Assembly: GCA_014529385.2 (NCBI GenBank)
Contig: CM043960.1
Span: forward strand, 125,343,043 to 125,407,042
From: Adiantum capillus-veneris
Taxonomy: Eukaryota; Streptophyta; Polypodiopsida; Polypodiales; Pteridaceae
Direction: 5' to 3'
DNA length: 64,000 bases
The position numbers and the translations under genes were made by a program. Under the pieces are notes generated by a model. It saw only the letters and a program-made list of their open reading frames with translations, did not search any database and had not been told where the DNA came from. The first letter of the stretch is position 1, and each line of letters opens with the position of its first letter. This document shows positions 23,272-34,600 of this stretch, in pieces.

Positions 23272-23844
23272 TGTGCGCTCCTTGCCGCACTGTCGAAGCA
23301 AGGGACTTGCCAATACACCGTGTGCGAGCCACAAACGGCTCCAAGCACACAACAAGCCTAAACTAGCAAGCTCAAGGAAACAAAGGGTGTGTCACTCACC
23401 GCTCTACGCTCGCCTTCATGGTGGATTCCTCGCCGCGATGAAGAAGAAGCTGCAGTCGTGCCGCGCTCAACCGCTTCGCCGCCGTCGTGCCTTTGTAATG
23501 CTCGATCGCACACACACTCTCCCTCTCTCTCTCTCTCACACACACACACAAGGAGGTGAAGAAGAAGAAGATGGAGATGGAGCAAGAGCACTCTTCAATT
23601 GCACAAATGAGAGAATGAGTAAAAATTAGGTTTAGTTGGCTTTTATAGGAGCTCACCCCATTCACACTTGGGCGCCCATGCTTAACCAACTAATCCCTTG
23701 AATGTCCAAGTTAAAGTGCGCCTCTCATCGGCGATCACTCTACCTTTCCCTATTGGTCCGACAAGCCCGGTACCTGACTCTACCAAATACATAATACACG
23801 TCCGTCGTAGGTGATGGGGTGTCCGTGTGCCGTGAGGGTTAACA
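23272..23844 (-). repeat. E4 5' LTR
   Basis: 573 bp. In plus-strand orientation it reads TGTGCGCTCC at the left and GGGTTAACA at the right. It matches 9755-10333 apart from about nine substitutions and a CT-run difference. It is followed by the ctgtg duplication at 23845-23849. Confidence 0.95.
23640..23647 (-). promoter_or_regulatory. E4 5' LTR TATA box
   Basis: TATAAAAG on the minus strand, about 200 bp from the LTR start, a good plant TATA match. The same site is kept in the 3' LTR at 10129-10136. Confidence 0.65.
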
Positions 23845-23849
23845 CTGTG

Positions 23850-24148
23850 CGTAATGCAATAGTCACTTATCTTCAAAAAATAATCTCCCTTTCCCACTAA
23901 CCTTAGTGTATTATATACCTAGGGCTTTCTAAAGTGTCCGACGGCCAACTTCTCATGGACCTTTACATACATCATTGGAAAAATTACATCTTTGACTTAG
24001 ACTTGACATAGACGATTGACATTGGCTTTTACAGGGTTTGATGTATTAAACATCGGAAAAATAATGTGACCACATCAAAACTTTGGCCGGCTGACTCAAC
24101 GGCGCCTTGGCTAGGTGGACACTTGTATGTTGTTATCACCTCCAAACA
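23850..24148 (-). repeat. E5 3' LTR, right part
   Basis: Continues the match to the 5' LTR (about 55320-55602) after E4. It contains 13 extra bases near 24007-24020 relative to the other copy and ends CTCCAAACA beside the polypurine tract. A minus-strand TATATAATA lies around 23909-23917. Confidence 0.95.
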
Positions 24149-24161
24149 CTCCCCCCTTCCT
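24149..24161 (-). other. E5 polypurine tract
   Basis: AGGAAGGGGGGAG on the minus strand, immediately before the LTR start TGTTTGGAGG. A second copy of the same block lies 70 bp inside (24217-24231). Confidence 0.85.
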
Positions 24162-25262
24162 AGCTCGTGTTGTCCCTTGACACGACCATTTGTAGTATTG
24201 TCTTCTTGTTGATGAGACTCCCCCCTTCCTTGATTGAGTTATATCTGTCATGTTTTGCTTGTTCAAATAGGGTACCCATTTGCCTTTGATTGATGAACAT
24301 GTGTTCTTGTGATTTGGATATGGTGGACGAGGCATTTGTGCATGATGTTGTTGCACATCCTGCTTTACCTTTCCATTTGTGCAGTTGGTCGATGATACCA
24401 GCTTCTTTGGATATGTTGCCTCCTTGTGTAGTTAACTTTTTATTGAAGCTCGTATCTCAAAATGTTTGAGACTTTGACATGTGTGCACTGGCATCTCCAA
24501 TTTGATTTTCTTTTCCACTTTGTCCATAAGAGCTGCTCTTGTCGAAGCGTGGTTGAGAACAATGTGGCCCCACTTTATCTCTTTGAAGATCGTGTAACAA
24601 ATTCTTTATTGGTTTCAGTTGATGGAAGGAATATATACAATAGAATAGTGATGGGTGTTTCTAAATTAGGGTCTAGAACCTGAATGACCAAAGGGAAAAA
24701 TCCAGTGGGAAAAAATGCCTTTGGTATACGCTCTTATTGGGGTTGAACACTTGGAAGTTGAGTACCTGTTCATACAAGGTGAGTGCTTGGGAGAAATAAA
24801 GTAAGAGTGCGTAATGCAAGTGCCAATTATGGGACACTCTATATGCACACAAGAGTACTTTCAAGAAAATCATGCGGTGTGAAAAATGAGTTGTTGGGTG
24901 CTTCAAGGAACAAATTTAGCACATGTGATATCCAAGGACATCTCAGTAGCTTCCACATTTCCAAGAAGGGTTTTTGATGTTGAAGCTTCTCCACTCATTA
25001 CTCACTACGCATAGTGCGTGAGTGTCTTTTGGACTCTCTTCTTCACTTTACCAAACTTAAAATACATAGACTTGGACTCTTATGCTCACCTATACCAGCA
25101 TGAGAGACACAACATAAATATGCTCAACTCCTCCCACTTGAGTAGTACCTAGAATATCTAAGTCTCTTAGACCATAGAGAATATTACTTGAAGCTTTGGA
25201 ACTAATGCCTTGCTCATTTAGTGGCTCAGCTGCCCGACTCTTGACTTTTATGCCATGTATTT
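24162..25262 (-). other. E5 3' untranslated region, no gene seen
   Basis: About 1.1 kb between the last traceable coding frame and the PPT. No RT, RNase H or integrase motif is visible. It includes a second PPT-like block at 24217-24231. Confidence 0.55.
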
Positions 25263-26168
25263 TTAATGGCGACTTGGACTTACCTGTTCATGGCCTGAAA
25301 CCCAATGCCATAAGTTCTTGAGATTAAGGCCTCTATCATTGTGTTGGTCTTTGGATGCCACCATTTTGTCGAGTAGGTTGGCATATTTTGGCTCCTCTTG
25401 ACTTGCTTGTTGTATGTTGATACTTCTTTGTAAAACAAGTCCTTCAGCTCTGATAGGGCTTGATGTAGCCTTTGCATTAATTTCAATGAGAAGCGATTGT
25501 CGAGATGTGTGGGTTCTCTGTGATTGAGTTTCCACTAGCAATTTTGGAACCCATCTTGTTTTTGGTCCTTGTGTGACCGTCTTTGGCATTTTATCTTCTT
25601 CTACAATTTGATAGACACTAGGCTTTGGTATTCAAACCTAATGATTTTCATTGTAAAAGCCTTGCTTTTGTAATTGATGACAAGGTATCCATCTGTAGAT
25701 TGCAGTAGCCTTGGTTGTAATTGGCTTCTGTTGGCTTTTGGTTGTCATTGCTTGCTTTGGGGTAGGAGCTTGTGCTGCTTGATTTCTCTTCGTTGTTCCC
25801 GATTGAGCTACAATTTTTGGTAACCATATTTGTTGTGTTGCTTTCTTGGAAGGTCTTTTCTTCTGTCCTTTTTTGTTGTTCTTTCTCCTACTTGAGTAGT
25901 TTTTATTTCGTTGATAGCTTGTATTGCTCATTGTCGAACTTCTTTCATGAGGTGAGTACATCCAGGCTGTTACTTTAGGCTTTTTGGCCCAAACATTAAT
26001 GTTTCCTGCAAAGTAGCCTTGAGCAATGATTGACTCATTTGATGCTACCCACCCTATCACCTTTTGTTGTTGTGGTTGAACCCGTGTTTCATGTATCCAA
26101 ACTGGGTCTTTGACTTGGATGTGCTCTTTGGATACCAACACTTGGTTGATATTCTTTGGCTTCTTCTA
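25263..26168 (-). pseudogene. E5 Trp-rich C-terminal region
   Basis: Same phase as the protease frame, broken by TAG 26166-26168 and a TAG/TGA pair near 25632-25640. It carries spaced tryptophan motifs: GWVASNESIIAQGYFAGN, VWAKK, IWLPK, RWIPCHQLQKQGFY and RWVPKLL. Several align by eye with the post-protease tail of E4 (RWIPKRLLEAQGYYQGN, then IWVPK). A Lys/Arg-rich stretch separates them. I do not recognise the domain. It occupies the place where RT would begin in an autonomous element. Confidence 0.65.
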
Positions 26169-28148
26169 GAAGCTTTTTTGTGATGGAAACTTTGGTTGAT
26201 AGACTTTTTTCTTTGGTTTCCATTGCATTGTTGATGGTGTGGCTCTTGATGTAGAGGCTTCGTGGGAAATTTGATGGAATCTCGTTGAAGGTAAAGTCAT
26301 CTGGCGAGGTTGATATACTTCAATGTTCACCTTTTCTTTACCTTTTTCCATGATGGTTGGCGATTTCTTCTCTGCATGGATTTGAGAAGCTTCATGGAGT
26401 CTTACCGTTGTTGTTGTCGAAGCTTTTGATTGTTGTCGAAAGAAGATGTTCCTCCAGCTTTCTGTCAGGACCAGACTCTCTTTGATATGATGGGAGTTGA
26501 TTATGTGGAAAGTATCTTTATACTCCCCGGTACTCAATTTGAGTACAGCTTCTGCCACCCCAGAGATAGGAATCGGCATTTTTGAACTTGTGTAAATTGT
26601 TTCTTCTAGCTCATTGATTGGTGGCTTTCCCATCATGACCCACGTTCCATAAGTCATTAGATTCTTTGTTGCTTCTGGATCTATTGCGGCCGAACATGTA
26701 ACCTTGAGCCCCGTTTGTCCACATAAATTGAATTTGATCATCGTAGGAGATAGTCCATCTTCTTCCTTGTCCCTGTTCTTCTTTTGATCTTGCATTTGTT
26801 GAAGATTTTCTGTTGAACTTGGAAGCTTTTCTCCTTCATCTACTTTCATTTGCACTTTTTCTGGAGTCGGCTTCTTTGAAACAACTTTTGTTGTTTCTTC
26901 AGGTATGTCAATAATGACATATTCTTGTGGTTGCTCTGCTTCCTTCCTTTTCAATTTTGCCTCATGCTCCAGGATGTAGCTATCTGTCTCACTTTTTCTG
27001 CTTTCACACTCACAAACTTCATTAGATTCCTTCAACACTTTCAACATAAAACATGAAACTAGGTCGTAGCCTTCTTCATTACAAAACTTGGTTGGAGTTA
27101 GCTCGTTTACACACACATCCAAGGCTGCCAATATTTGAGTCCATCCAAATGGCTCAAATAATTGCTCTGGAAAGGGTTCCGGTATGTAAGCTTCATCGTC
27201 CATTGATCTTTCTAGGATGCAATCCTCCTTCACTGAGCTTCCACACTTTGAAGCACCAAACATCCAAAGTTCTTGTTTGGTTTGTCGCCACGCAGGTATC
27301 TCTTTCCCATTGACTATAGAAGAGTCAATTTCTTCTATCGGAGTTCTATTCACATCTCTATAGCTATGGTCTTTTATGCTTATTTTTGTGGTGATCTTTT
27401 TATGTCTCAAGTAGATATAGTCATAGCCCCAATCTTGAACCATCTTAAGTTGACGCATGAAAGGTCTTCCTAAAATGATATCAAAATTGTTCCCTTTTCC
27501 AAAATCTACTATTGCAAATGTATGTTCATATTCAATTCCACAAGAAGTCACAATAATTTTCTCTAAGATACCCATAGTTTTTTCCGTGTATCCATCTGCA
27601 AGTTGCAGCTTCATTCTAGTTTTCCTAAGCGCTGGTCTATCCCATTTTTCCCAAATGTCTTTTGTGGCTATGGCTACTCCAGCCCCACTATCAAGTATAG
27701 CCAATGTTTTAACTCCTTTGTATTCCACGGGTAAGGTGGTGTTTCCTTCTTCTCCTTCACAATATTCCCCCACCTTGTTTATTGGCACAGGTTTAGCGTT
27801 TGCACTTTCTTGTTGAGTTTTGTTTGATTGTTCATTTGAGGGTAGATCTTGAAGAGGTATCTTTAATCCCATCTTCCCCAAATTGTTGCCTACTTCATCC
27901 CATACATGTGGTCTAATCTTAAGCAGTTCAGATAGAGTAATGGTGCATTGTATTGGAGCTGACATCAACTCTTGCATGCTCTTTGTATCCATCATCTTAG
28001 ATATGGCTTTCCTTTGAGATGGCACCACTCTAGTCTCTGAGTCTGCCTCATGTTCTCCTATGTATGAGGGTAAGGTGTTCGAGGACTCTGGTTTGCTTTC
28101 AATTGAAACTTCTGTCCCTGCATCTCCATTTAGAGATTGAATGTCTCA
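26166..28148 (-). pseudogene. E5 retropepsin plus second protease-like domain
   Basis: Positions count from a GTG at 28026-28028 that follows in-frame coding from TGA 28146-28148. The retropepsin spans about residues 85-200, with ILDSGAGVAIA (111-121, classical D-S-G) and FDIILGRPFM (182-191). A long hydrophilic linker follows. Then residues about 430-530 repeat the same fold signature in decayed form: VTCSAAIDPEATKNLMTYG (D-P-E where D-S-G is expected), GVAEAVLKLSTGEYKDTFHII, then LVLTESW in place of ILGRPF. The stretch ends at TAG 26166-26168. The first domain could cleave Gag; the second looks inactive. Confidence 0.78.
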
Positions 28149-28625
28149 CTGATAGACTGCATGCCCTGTATTGACCTCAGTTATGGGTGCATATTGGAAA
28201 GTCGTACTTCCATCTTTTGCACTTCTAATTGCTTCCCACAATTCAATTGTCCATGGCTCATCTATCTCGGGGATAGGTGCCATAAATTGTGATCTTGACC
28301 TTGCATAATTAGTGGTGTTGGCCACTACTTGATCATCTAGTTGAATTTCTAGGTTGTTGGTTTCCTGTGTTGCAGTCTTTGCTTGCACATCCTTTTGTGA
28401 TTCTAGCTCAATGTTTCTTTGAGTCAATGTTTCAACAACCTTTGCCTTAGGCATTTCAAATCCAACACTTTTTGGTTTTGTTTCTGGAGGTGGAATTGGT
28501 GCTTCAGGCTCCATCATTGCCTGTGTAGTTTTTACCAGTTCCTTACACATTTTCAACCTCTCAGTCTCTACCTCAGCATGAGAATATTTCATCCCTCCTT
28601 GCTCTAGGGTTTGGTTGGGTTTCAA
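28146..28625 (-). pseudogene. E5 segment between Gag and protease, shifted frame
   Basis: About 159 codons in the protease phase, overlapping the end of the Gag frame by about 53 bases. The frame changes by one base relative to Gag. There is no proper start, so it would be reached by frameshift or is the mark of an indel. It is Glu/Gln-rich with no known domain and stops at TGA 28146-28148. Confidence 0.6.
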
Positions 28626-29652
28626 TCCTATTTTGAAATAATGGATGATTTGGTAAAGGCATTTGTTTTTCTATTTGATGTCGAGTTAGTATCCCCCTCG
28701 TGTAGGTTTGATTATAGTAGCACTCACTCATCTCATGATTGGTCCATTTTTGCTCAATGGCACACCATTTTATTCGTTGTGCTACTTGCACTGCTAGCTC
28801 ATCTAGGTTGGTCATTAATTGAGACATAACCACTTGTCTTGTGTTGGTTTCACTAGATGCTAATGGAGCATTATCCATAGTGATCTTTGTATCACCAATT
28901 TCCTCGCCATAGGCTTTACAATTGTCAACTAGGTATAACGCTTCTCTCGTGACTTGTTCAAAGGAAGTACATCCTTTTAAGTGCAAATATTTCTTGAGAG
29001 TTTCATTTTTCAAACCCTCTATGAAGAGAATTGATAATCTTTCATCCTGTGGTAGCTGGAATTCCGGACATCTCTCTATATATTGTTTGAAGCGTAGCGA
29101 TGCTTCCTTCACTCTCTCATCTTCTTTTTGCTTGAATGCATAGATTTGGGACACCGTGTTATGCTTGATTTCCCTTTTAGAGAACTCCACAACAAATTCT
29201 TGCAACAGTTGTTCAACGTTTGAGAAGGCATTTTTGTCCAACGGTTGGAACCAATTCAATGCTATCCCTTCCAAGGTTAAGCCAAATCTCTCATACTGTG
29301 TATGAAAATAAAATACTGGGTCGGCTCTTAACACTTGTTTGAACAAGGATGCATGTACGTATGGATCTCTTAATTCATCGTACTTCTTCTTGACACATTT
29401 GGCCAATTGATATGGTCTCATTGGTTTTGGTTCAACCATGTATCTTAGCGTGTTGGGGTCTCTCACAAAGACATCCCTCGTTCCTTCTTCTCGTCTTGGA
29501 GCAAATCTTGGTGGAATCCCTTTTGAGACATGTTTTGGAAATGTTGACGGATTTGTAAGTCTAATTGGTGGTCTCTTGGTTCCACACAATGAGGTAGGAG
29601 CTACACTCCCATGAATAGCTATTTTGGATGTTTGAGGTCCATTTGATCCCAT
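28573..29652 (-). pseudogene. E5 Gag
   Basis: A retrotransposon gag domain covers about residues 98-245: DPVFYFHTQYERFGLTLEGI, ALNWFQPLDKNAFSNVEQLLQ, then FIEGLKNETLKKYLHL. In place of a normal CCHC knuckle there is WC-X8-H-X4-C (Cys297, His306, Cys311) ending CYYN. The same motif appears in the plus-strand fragment at 63.5 kb. The frame is in phase with the N-terminal segment 29671-30288, from which it is separated by TAA 29671-29673. It ends at 28573 where the phase changes. Gag would form the particle and bind the long leader RNA. Confidence 0.82.
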
Positions 29653-29670
29653 AGTTTCAATGTTAGCTTC

Positions 29671-30288
29671 TTACAAATCAGTCTCAAAAAACCCTGGTAT
29701 GCTTACACTCGGTTGAAAGTAGTAAGCAGAGATTGGAGTACCCATGTATGTAAATCTTTCTAGCTCAATTGGGCTGATAAGTTTGTACTCTCGTCCATAC
29801 TTATCTACCATTAGAACTTGCACTCCTTGGTCATTTGTGTATGTGAAGGCATAGAGGTTCTTATAGTTTGTCAACTCTTCAATGACGGAATTTAAACATC
29901 TATAGAAGTTGTTTTGATCCCCAATAGGTAACCTATAAAGGCCATCATGAGTGTAATCCGTTAGAACTCTCGTGGCTTCATTGGTTTTTATGAGCCGCAC
30001 GTTGGGTTTGTTGATTAGAGGATGCTTCTCCTCTAAGTCTCCAGTAATTTGCAATTTTGTTCTTCCAAACTCCCGCATTTTAGTTGATTGGTTTGGCTTC
30101 CAGTGAGCTACATGATCACTTGACAAATATCCATGAGCCATGCCTTGAGGTTTGGATTGATATGATTGATAAGCCTCATGGTCTTGTCTCAACCCTCTTG
30201 TTATAGGTGTTGCAGTATTTCTGGCTGTTTGTGTAGATGTCATAGCTCTGAGTTGAGTGGGAAACCCTAATGATGGATGAGTTGTCAT
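29671..30288 (-). pseudogene. E5 N-terminal Gag segment
   Basis: ATG at 30286-30288 (MTTHPSLGF) opens a 205-residue frame in phase with the Gag domain, ended by TAA 29671-29673. It is the first coding sequence after the tandem array, about 170 bp from it, so its ATG is the likely start of the ancestral polyprotein. No domain is recognised. Confidence 0.65.
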
Positions 30289-31363
30289 GATTAAGCCTCA
30301 CTCAATACTCTCAAGATGGTCCTTGATAAGAACACCTTGGCTTAGTGCACACAATCCCTTTTTGCCCCTAGTCAAGTAAGTCTCTAAAAAGTCAGGAATT
30401 TGTGACTTTTTTGGTCTCTGGAAATTGGTCTTGGGTACCCTAAAAGTTTGGAATTAGGACCAGAACACAAGAACTTTTGTGCTTGTATCTTGGCCTCTAG
30501 AGGGTATTTTTAGCTCAAACTTTAGATTTGGGATGTACTCAAGTAGGTCTACAAACTTATGAAATCAGATACCCCCATTGTGTAGAGGTACACCGATCGC
30601 GATCGTTGACCAGATGTCACAGATTTTGAAGATTTTTGCACAGTAGCTAGCCCTTGATGTCCTGATACCAAGTGTCTTTGTATTTTTTAATTTGGAGATG
30701 TTTTGACCAATGAAAACCCAAACCCCAGGTGGTTTTGCGCTTATTGTCCTGATTGTGTAACTGGGAATTTTGACCACTTTCTTTTGCTTTTTTGACCTTG
30801 CTCCTTTTGGAAAATATGTTGCACTAGATGTCAGCTACCTACTCATAAATTTTCAATCCAAAATGTCACTTAGGTACACCGATCATGATCGTAGTCTCAG
30901 CTCCTTTTTGCATGAAATTTTAGGAGTTGATAGACATGGGTATGATTAGTCTATTCCCAAACCCACTTTGCATTTGGATCACAAAAACTTGAATTTTCTC
31001 AAAATTTTGGTATGAAGGATCAGTGATCAGTGTTTGCCCTATTTGACAACTGTCTTTTGGTTTTTTGACCCTGGTTCTTTTGAGAAAGTTGTTTGTCTAG
31101 TTATCAGCTACCTACTCACCAAGTCTCAACTGAAAATGTCAATATGGTACACCCATGGCGATCGTAGTTTTGAGCCCAAATTGGATGAAACTTGTGGATA
31201 TGGTAAACAATGATGTGTACAGTCTACTCCCCAAATCTTTTTGAATTTGGACAAGAAAAAGTCAAGTTTTTACCAGATCTTGGTCTGCTACAGTGGTTTT
31301 CTGTTTGTTTGCTATTTTTGGCTATTTTGGTCACTTTTTAAAATTTTGAAAACTCCTGGTATC

Positions 31364-31590
31364 TGTTGGAATTAGGGTTGCAGAGAAACACACACAGCTT
31401 GGAGAAGACGAAGGAAGCTCAAGGCACACAATAGAGAGTGTATTCCTTAGTGTGCAATGGAAAGATAGATAGCCCTAGAGTGATGGGCGTATATACAATG
31501 CACGGGGGAAAAAACCTCCTAAAGAGGGAAAAAATGCCCCGGCGGTCCTAGTGTGTTCACACACATCACTACCACATGTATATGGTAACA
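31364..31590 (-). repeat. E3 3' LTR
   Basis: 227 bp, identical by eye to 36315-36541, preceded on the left by the gtatc duplication. Confidence 0.97.
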
Positions 31591-31600
31591 AATCCCCCCT
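31591..31600 (-). other. E3 polypurine tract
   Basis: AGGGGGGATT on the minus strand beside the 3' LTR, the same as in E2. Confidence 0.85.
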
Positions 31601-31665
31601 GGAGTGATGCGGTGAACGAGAGCTGGCACATGAGTAAAGGGAAGTGCCATGCCCTGAGGACAGGA

Positions 31666-34600
31666 TCAGTCCACAAAGGGGAGTAAGCCCAAAGCTTTGC
31701 GGAAAGCTTCAAGCTTCTCACGAGACAATGCCTTTGTGAAAAGATCTGCAAGGTTGTCCTGTGTTGGCACATAAGCCAAGCTGATCTCTCCTGCTGAGAG
31801 CCTCTCCCTGACATAGTGGTAATGCACCTCAATGTGCTTTGTGCGAGCATGAAAAACTGGGTTCCTCGCAACTGCCAATGCGCTCTGACTGTCAGTGTAG
31901 ATAGTGTTGGCAGTGTCCTGTCCAACACCCAAGTCAGCCATAAGGCGTCTGAGCCATACACACTCAACCGTAGCTGTGAAGACTGCCCTGTACTCAGCCT
32001 CACAACTCGAAGTGGCCACAGTAGGTTGCTTCTTGCTCAACCATGATATACATGAACTGCCAAGCATGAAACAAAAACCACTTGTGGACACTCGCGTGTC
32101 AAAACAACCAGCCCAATCTGAGTCCGAAAAAGCATGTAAGTCTGGCGGCAATGATCCCCCCTTGGGATAAAACAAGCCAAGATGTAAAGTGCCACTAAGG
32201 TAGCGGAAAATCCTCTTGACAGCCTGCCAATGCTTAGACCCTGGACTATGCATAAATCTGCTGACCTGCGAGACTGCAAACTGAATATCTGGCCTCGTGT
32301 TGCATACATAAATGAGGCAGCCAACAGCAGTTTGGTAAAGAGTGACATCAGCAGGATCGCCAGCATCATGTAGACTCAACTTCAAACCTGTTTCCATGGG
32401 AGTGGCAATAGGTTTGCAATCCTCAAGTCCAAACTTACATAGCAATGTCTCTATGTAACTTTTCTGACACAAGGCAATACCACCATCACACTGCTTAAAT
32501 TGTATACCCAAGTAATGATGCAACAGCCCCAAATCTTTCATCTTGAAAGTAGCATTCAAATCAGCCTTAAATTCAGCAATATGTCTCTCATTTGGTCCAG
32601 TGATCAGCAAATCATCAACATAAAGAACCACAATGAGAAATACATCATCCTCACGCTTTACATACAATGTGCTTTCTGTTGGACTGTTACGAAAGCCTCG
32701 TTTAACCAAATGAGTGTCAGCTTTCTCATACCAAGCACGAGGAGATTGCTTCAACCCATACAAAGCCTTCTTACATTTGCACACTTTGTCCTCTTGTCCT
32801 TTTATGACAAAACCGCGAGGCTGCGTTACATAAACTTCCTCAAATATGTCACCATTCAAGAAAGCAGTAACAATGTCTGATTGATGTACATCCCAACCAA
32901 AATGAGCTGCCAATGCACATAGAAAACGCACAGTAGTCATACGACAAGTGGGAGCAAAAGTCTCTTCATAATCTATGCCTTTTTGTTGTGCATAACCCTT
33001 TGCAACAAGTCGAGCCTTATGGCGATCGATCTCACCATCCGGCTTGCGTTTCAACTTGTAAACCCACTTCGTACCAATGGCCTTTTTGCCAGGAGGCAAA
33101 TCACATAAAGTCCATGTGTCATTCTCTATAAGTGCATCATATTCTGATTTCATGGCAGCAATCCAATTTTCTGAATTCTGTGCTTCATCAAAGGACAGAG
33201 GCTCCTGAACATCATGTAAACTAGACACAGCCAAAGCATAACAATCTGATGCATAAGATGCATGGCGAGAGCCTGAACGAGTACGACTAGATAAAGGTGC
33301 ATCCAATTTACTGTCACGCAAAGTGTGCACCAGCCATTTTGGCATACCTCTAGCCTGCTCATTTTCAGCCCTTTCCTCATCAAGTACATCATGTACATCT
33401 GCATCAGTAATAGGCTGTTCTAAAACATTTTCAGAAACCCCCATAGGCTGTACATTTGCCTCATTGGAACTTACATTCGTATTTCCACCACTGAAAAGAG
33501 GCAACAAAGTGTCATAAATGTCCTGTGAGCTTACATTACTGTCTCTAGTACATGACAGCAAGGGTTGAACAGAATCTTCCACAAACACTACATCCCGTGA
33601 AACCAAAATACGTTTTGTTTGCGGATGATACAACCTGTAACCTTTGCTTTCAGCACTATAACCAACAAAAATACATTTGACAGCCTTATCATCCAATTTT
33701 CTGCGCTGCACTTGTGGCACCAAAGCATATGCCAAACAGCCAAAAACACGCATGTGCTCAATAGAAGGTTTTCTATCATGCCATGCTTCATATGGAGTAA
33801 TAGACTGCAAAGCTTTCGTAGGACACCTGTTAAGTACATAAGTGGCACACATGATGGCCTCAAGCCAAAAAGAATGCGGCAAAGCTTGACTTTTGACCAT
33901 ACATCGTGCCATTTCCGTTAGTGACCTGTTTTTCCTCTCAGTAATACCATTTTGCTGAGGTGTATAAGGCACTGTACATTGGTGTTTTATCCCACGACTA
34001 GCCAGAAATGCATTAAATTCATGAGACATATACTCCCCCCCTCGATCGGAACGGAGGGTGCCCATAGTACATTTTGAGACATTTTCAGCCATAGCCAAAA
34101 ATTGTTTGAAGCACATAAAAACTTCGGACTTCGCTTTAAGCGGAAATACCCACGCGTGCCTGGAGTAATCATCAATGAAAGTCACGAAGTACAGGTAATT
34201 GCCCAAGGACGGAGTTTGCATGGGCCCACAAACGTCACTATGCACAAGCTGCAACCTGCATGTGGCCCTAACTGAACCATCCTTTGGAAACTTAGAACGC
34301 TGCATTTTACCCAGAATACAGCCTTCACAAACATGTTTGATAGGTGCTTCAAGAGGCGGCAAAGAAGCAACCATATCAGATTTCTGCAAACGCAGCAAAC
34401 TGGCAAAATTCAGATGACCAAAACGTGCATGCCAAAGTTTTGCATCTGAAATAGCCCTTGAATCTGCAACAGCATTTGCAAAATTTTGTCCACACTTGTC
34501 ATACAAAGTGAGCTTATACAGCCCACGGCACAAAAGCCCAGATGCAACAATTTCATCACCAAAACTGAGATCATGAACTGTACATCTGTCATCCACAAAT

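Larger units (their letters stand above)
9755..23844 (-). mobile_element. E4: non-autonomous Gag-protease LTR element, interrupted by E2
   Basis: LTRs 9755-10333 and 23272-23844 begin TG, end CA, and are flanked by ctgtg (9750-9754, 23845-23849). The intact target exists at 55310-55325 in the other E5 LTR and contains ctgtg once, which confirms the insertion. A tRNA-Asp primer site (23250-23267) and a polypurine tract (10334-10346) give minus-strand orientation. The interior holds one long frame for Gag and retropepsin with four stops. No RT or integrase is visible in the 1.7 kb left of E2 or elsewhere. Length without E2 is about 8.9 kb. LTRs differ at about nine sites plus a CT-run length change. 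Confidence 0.92.
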
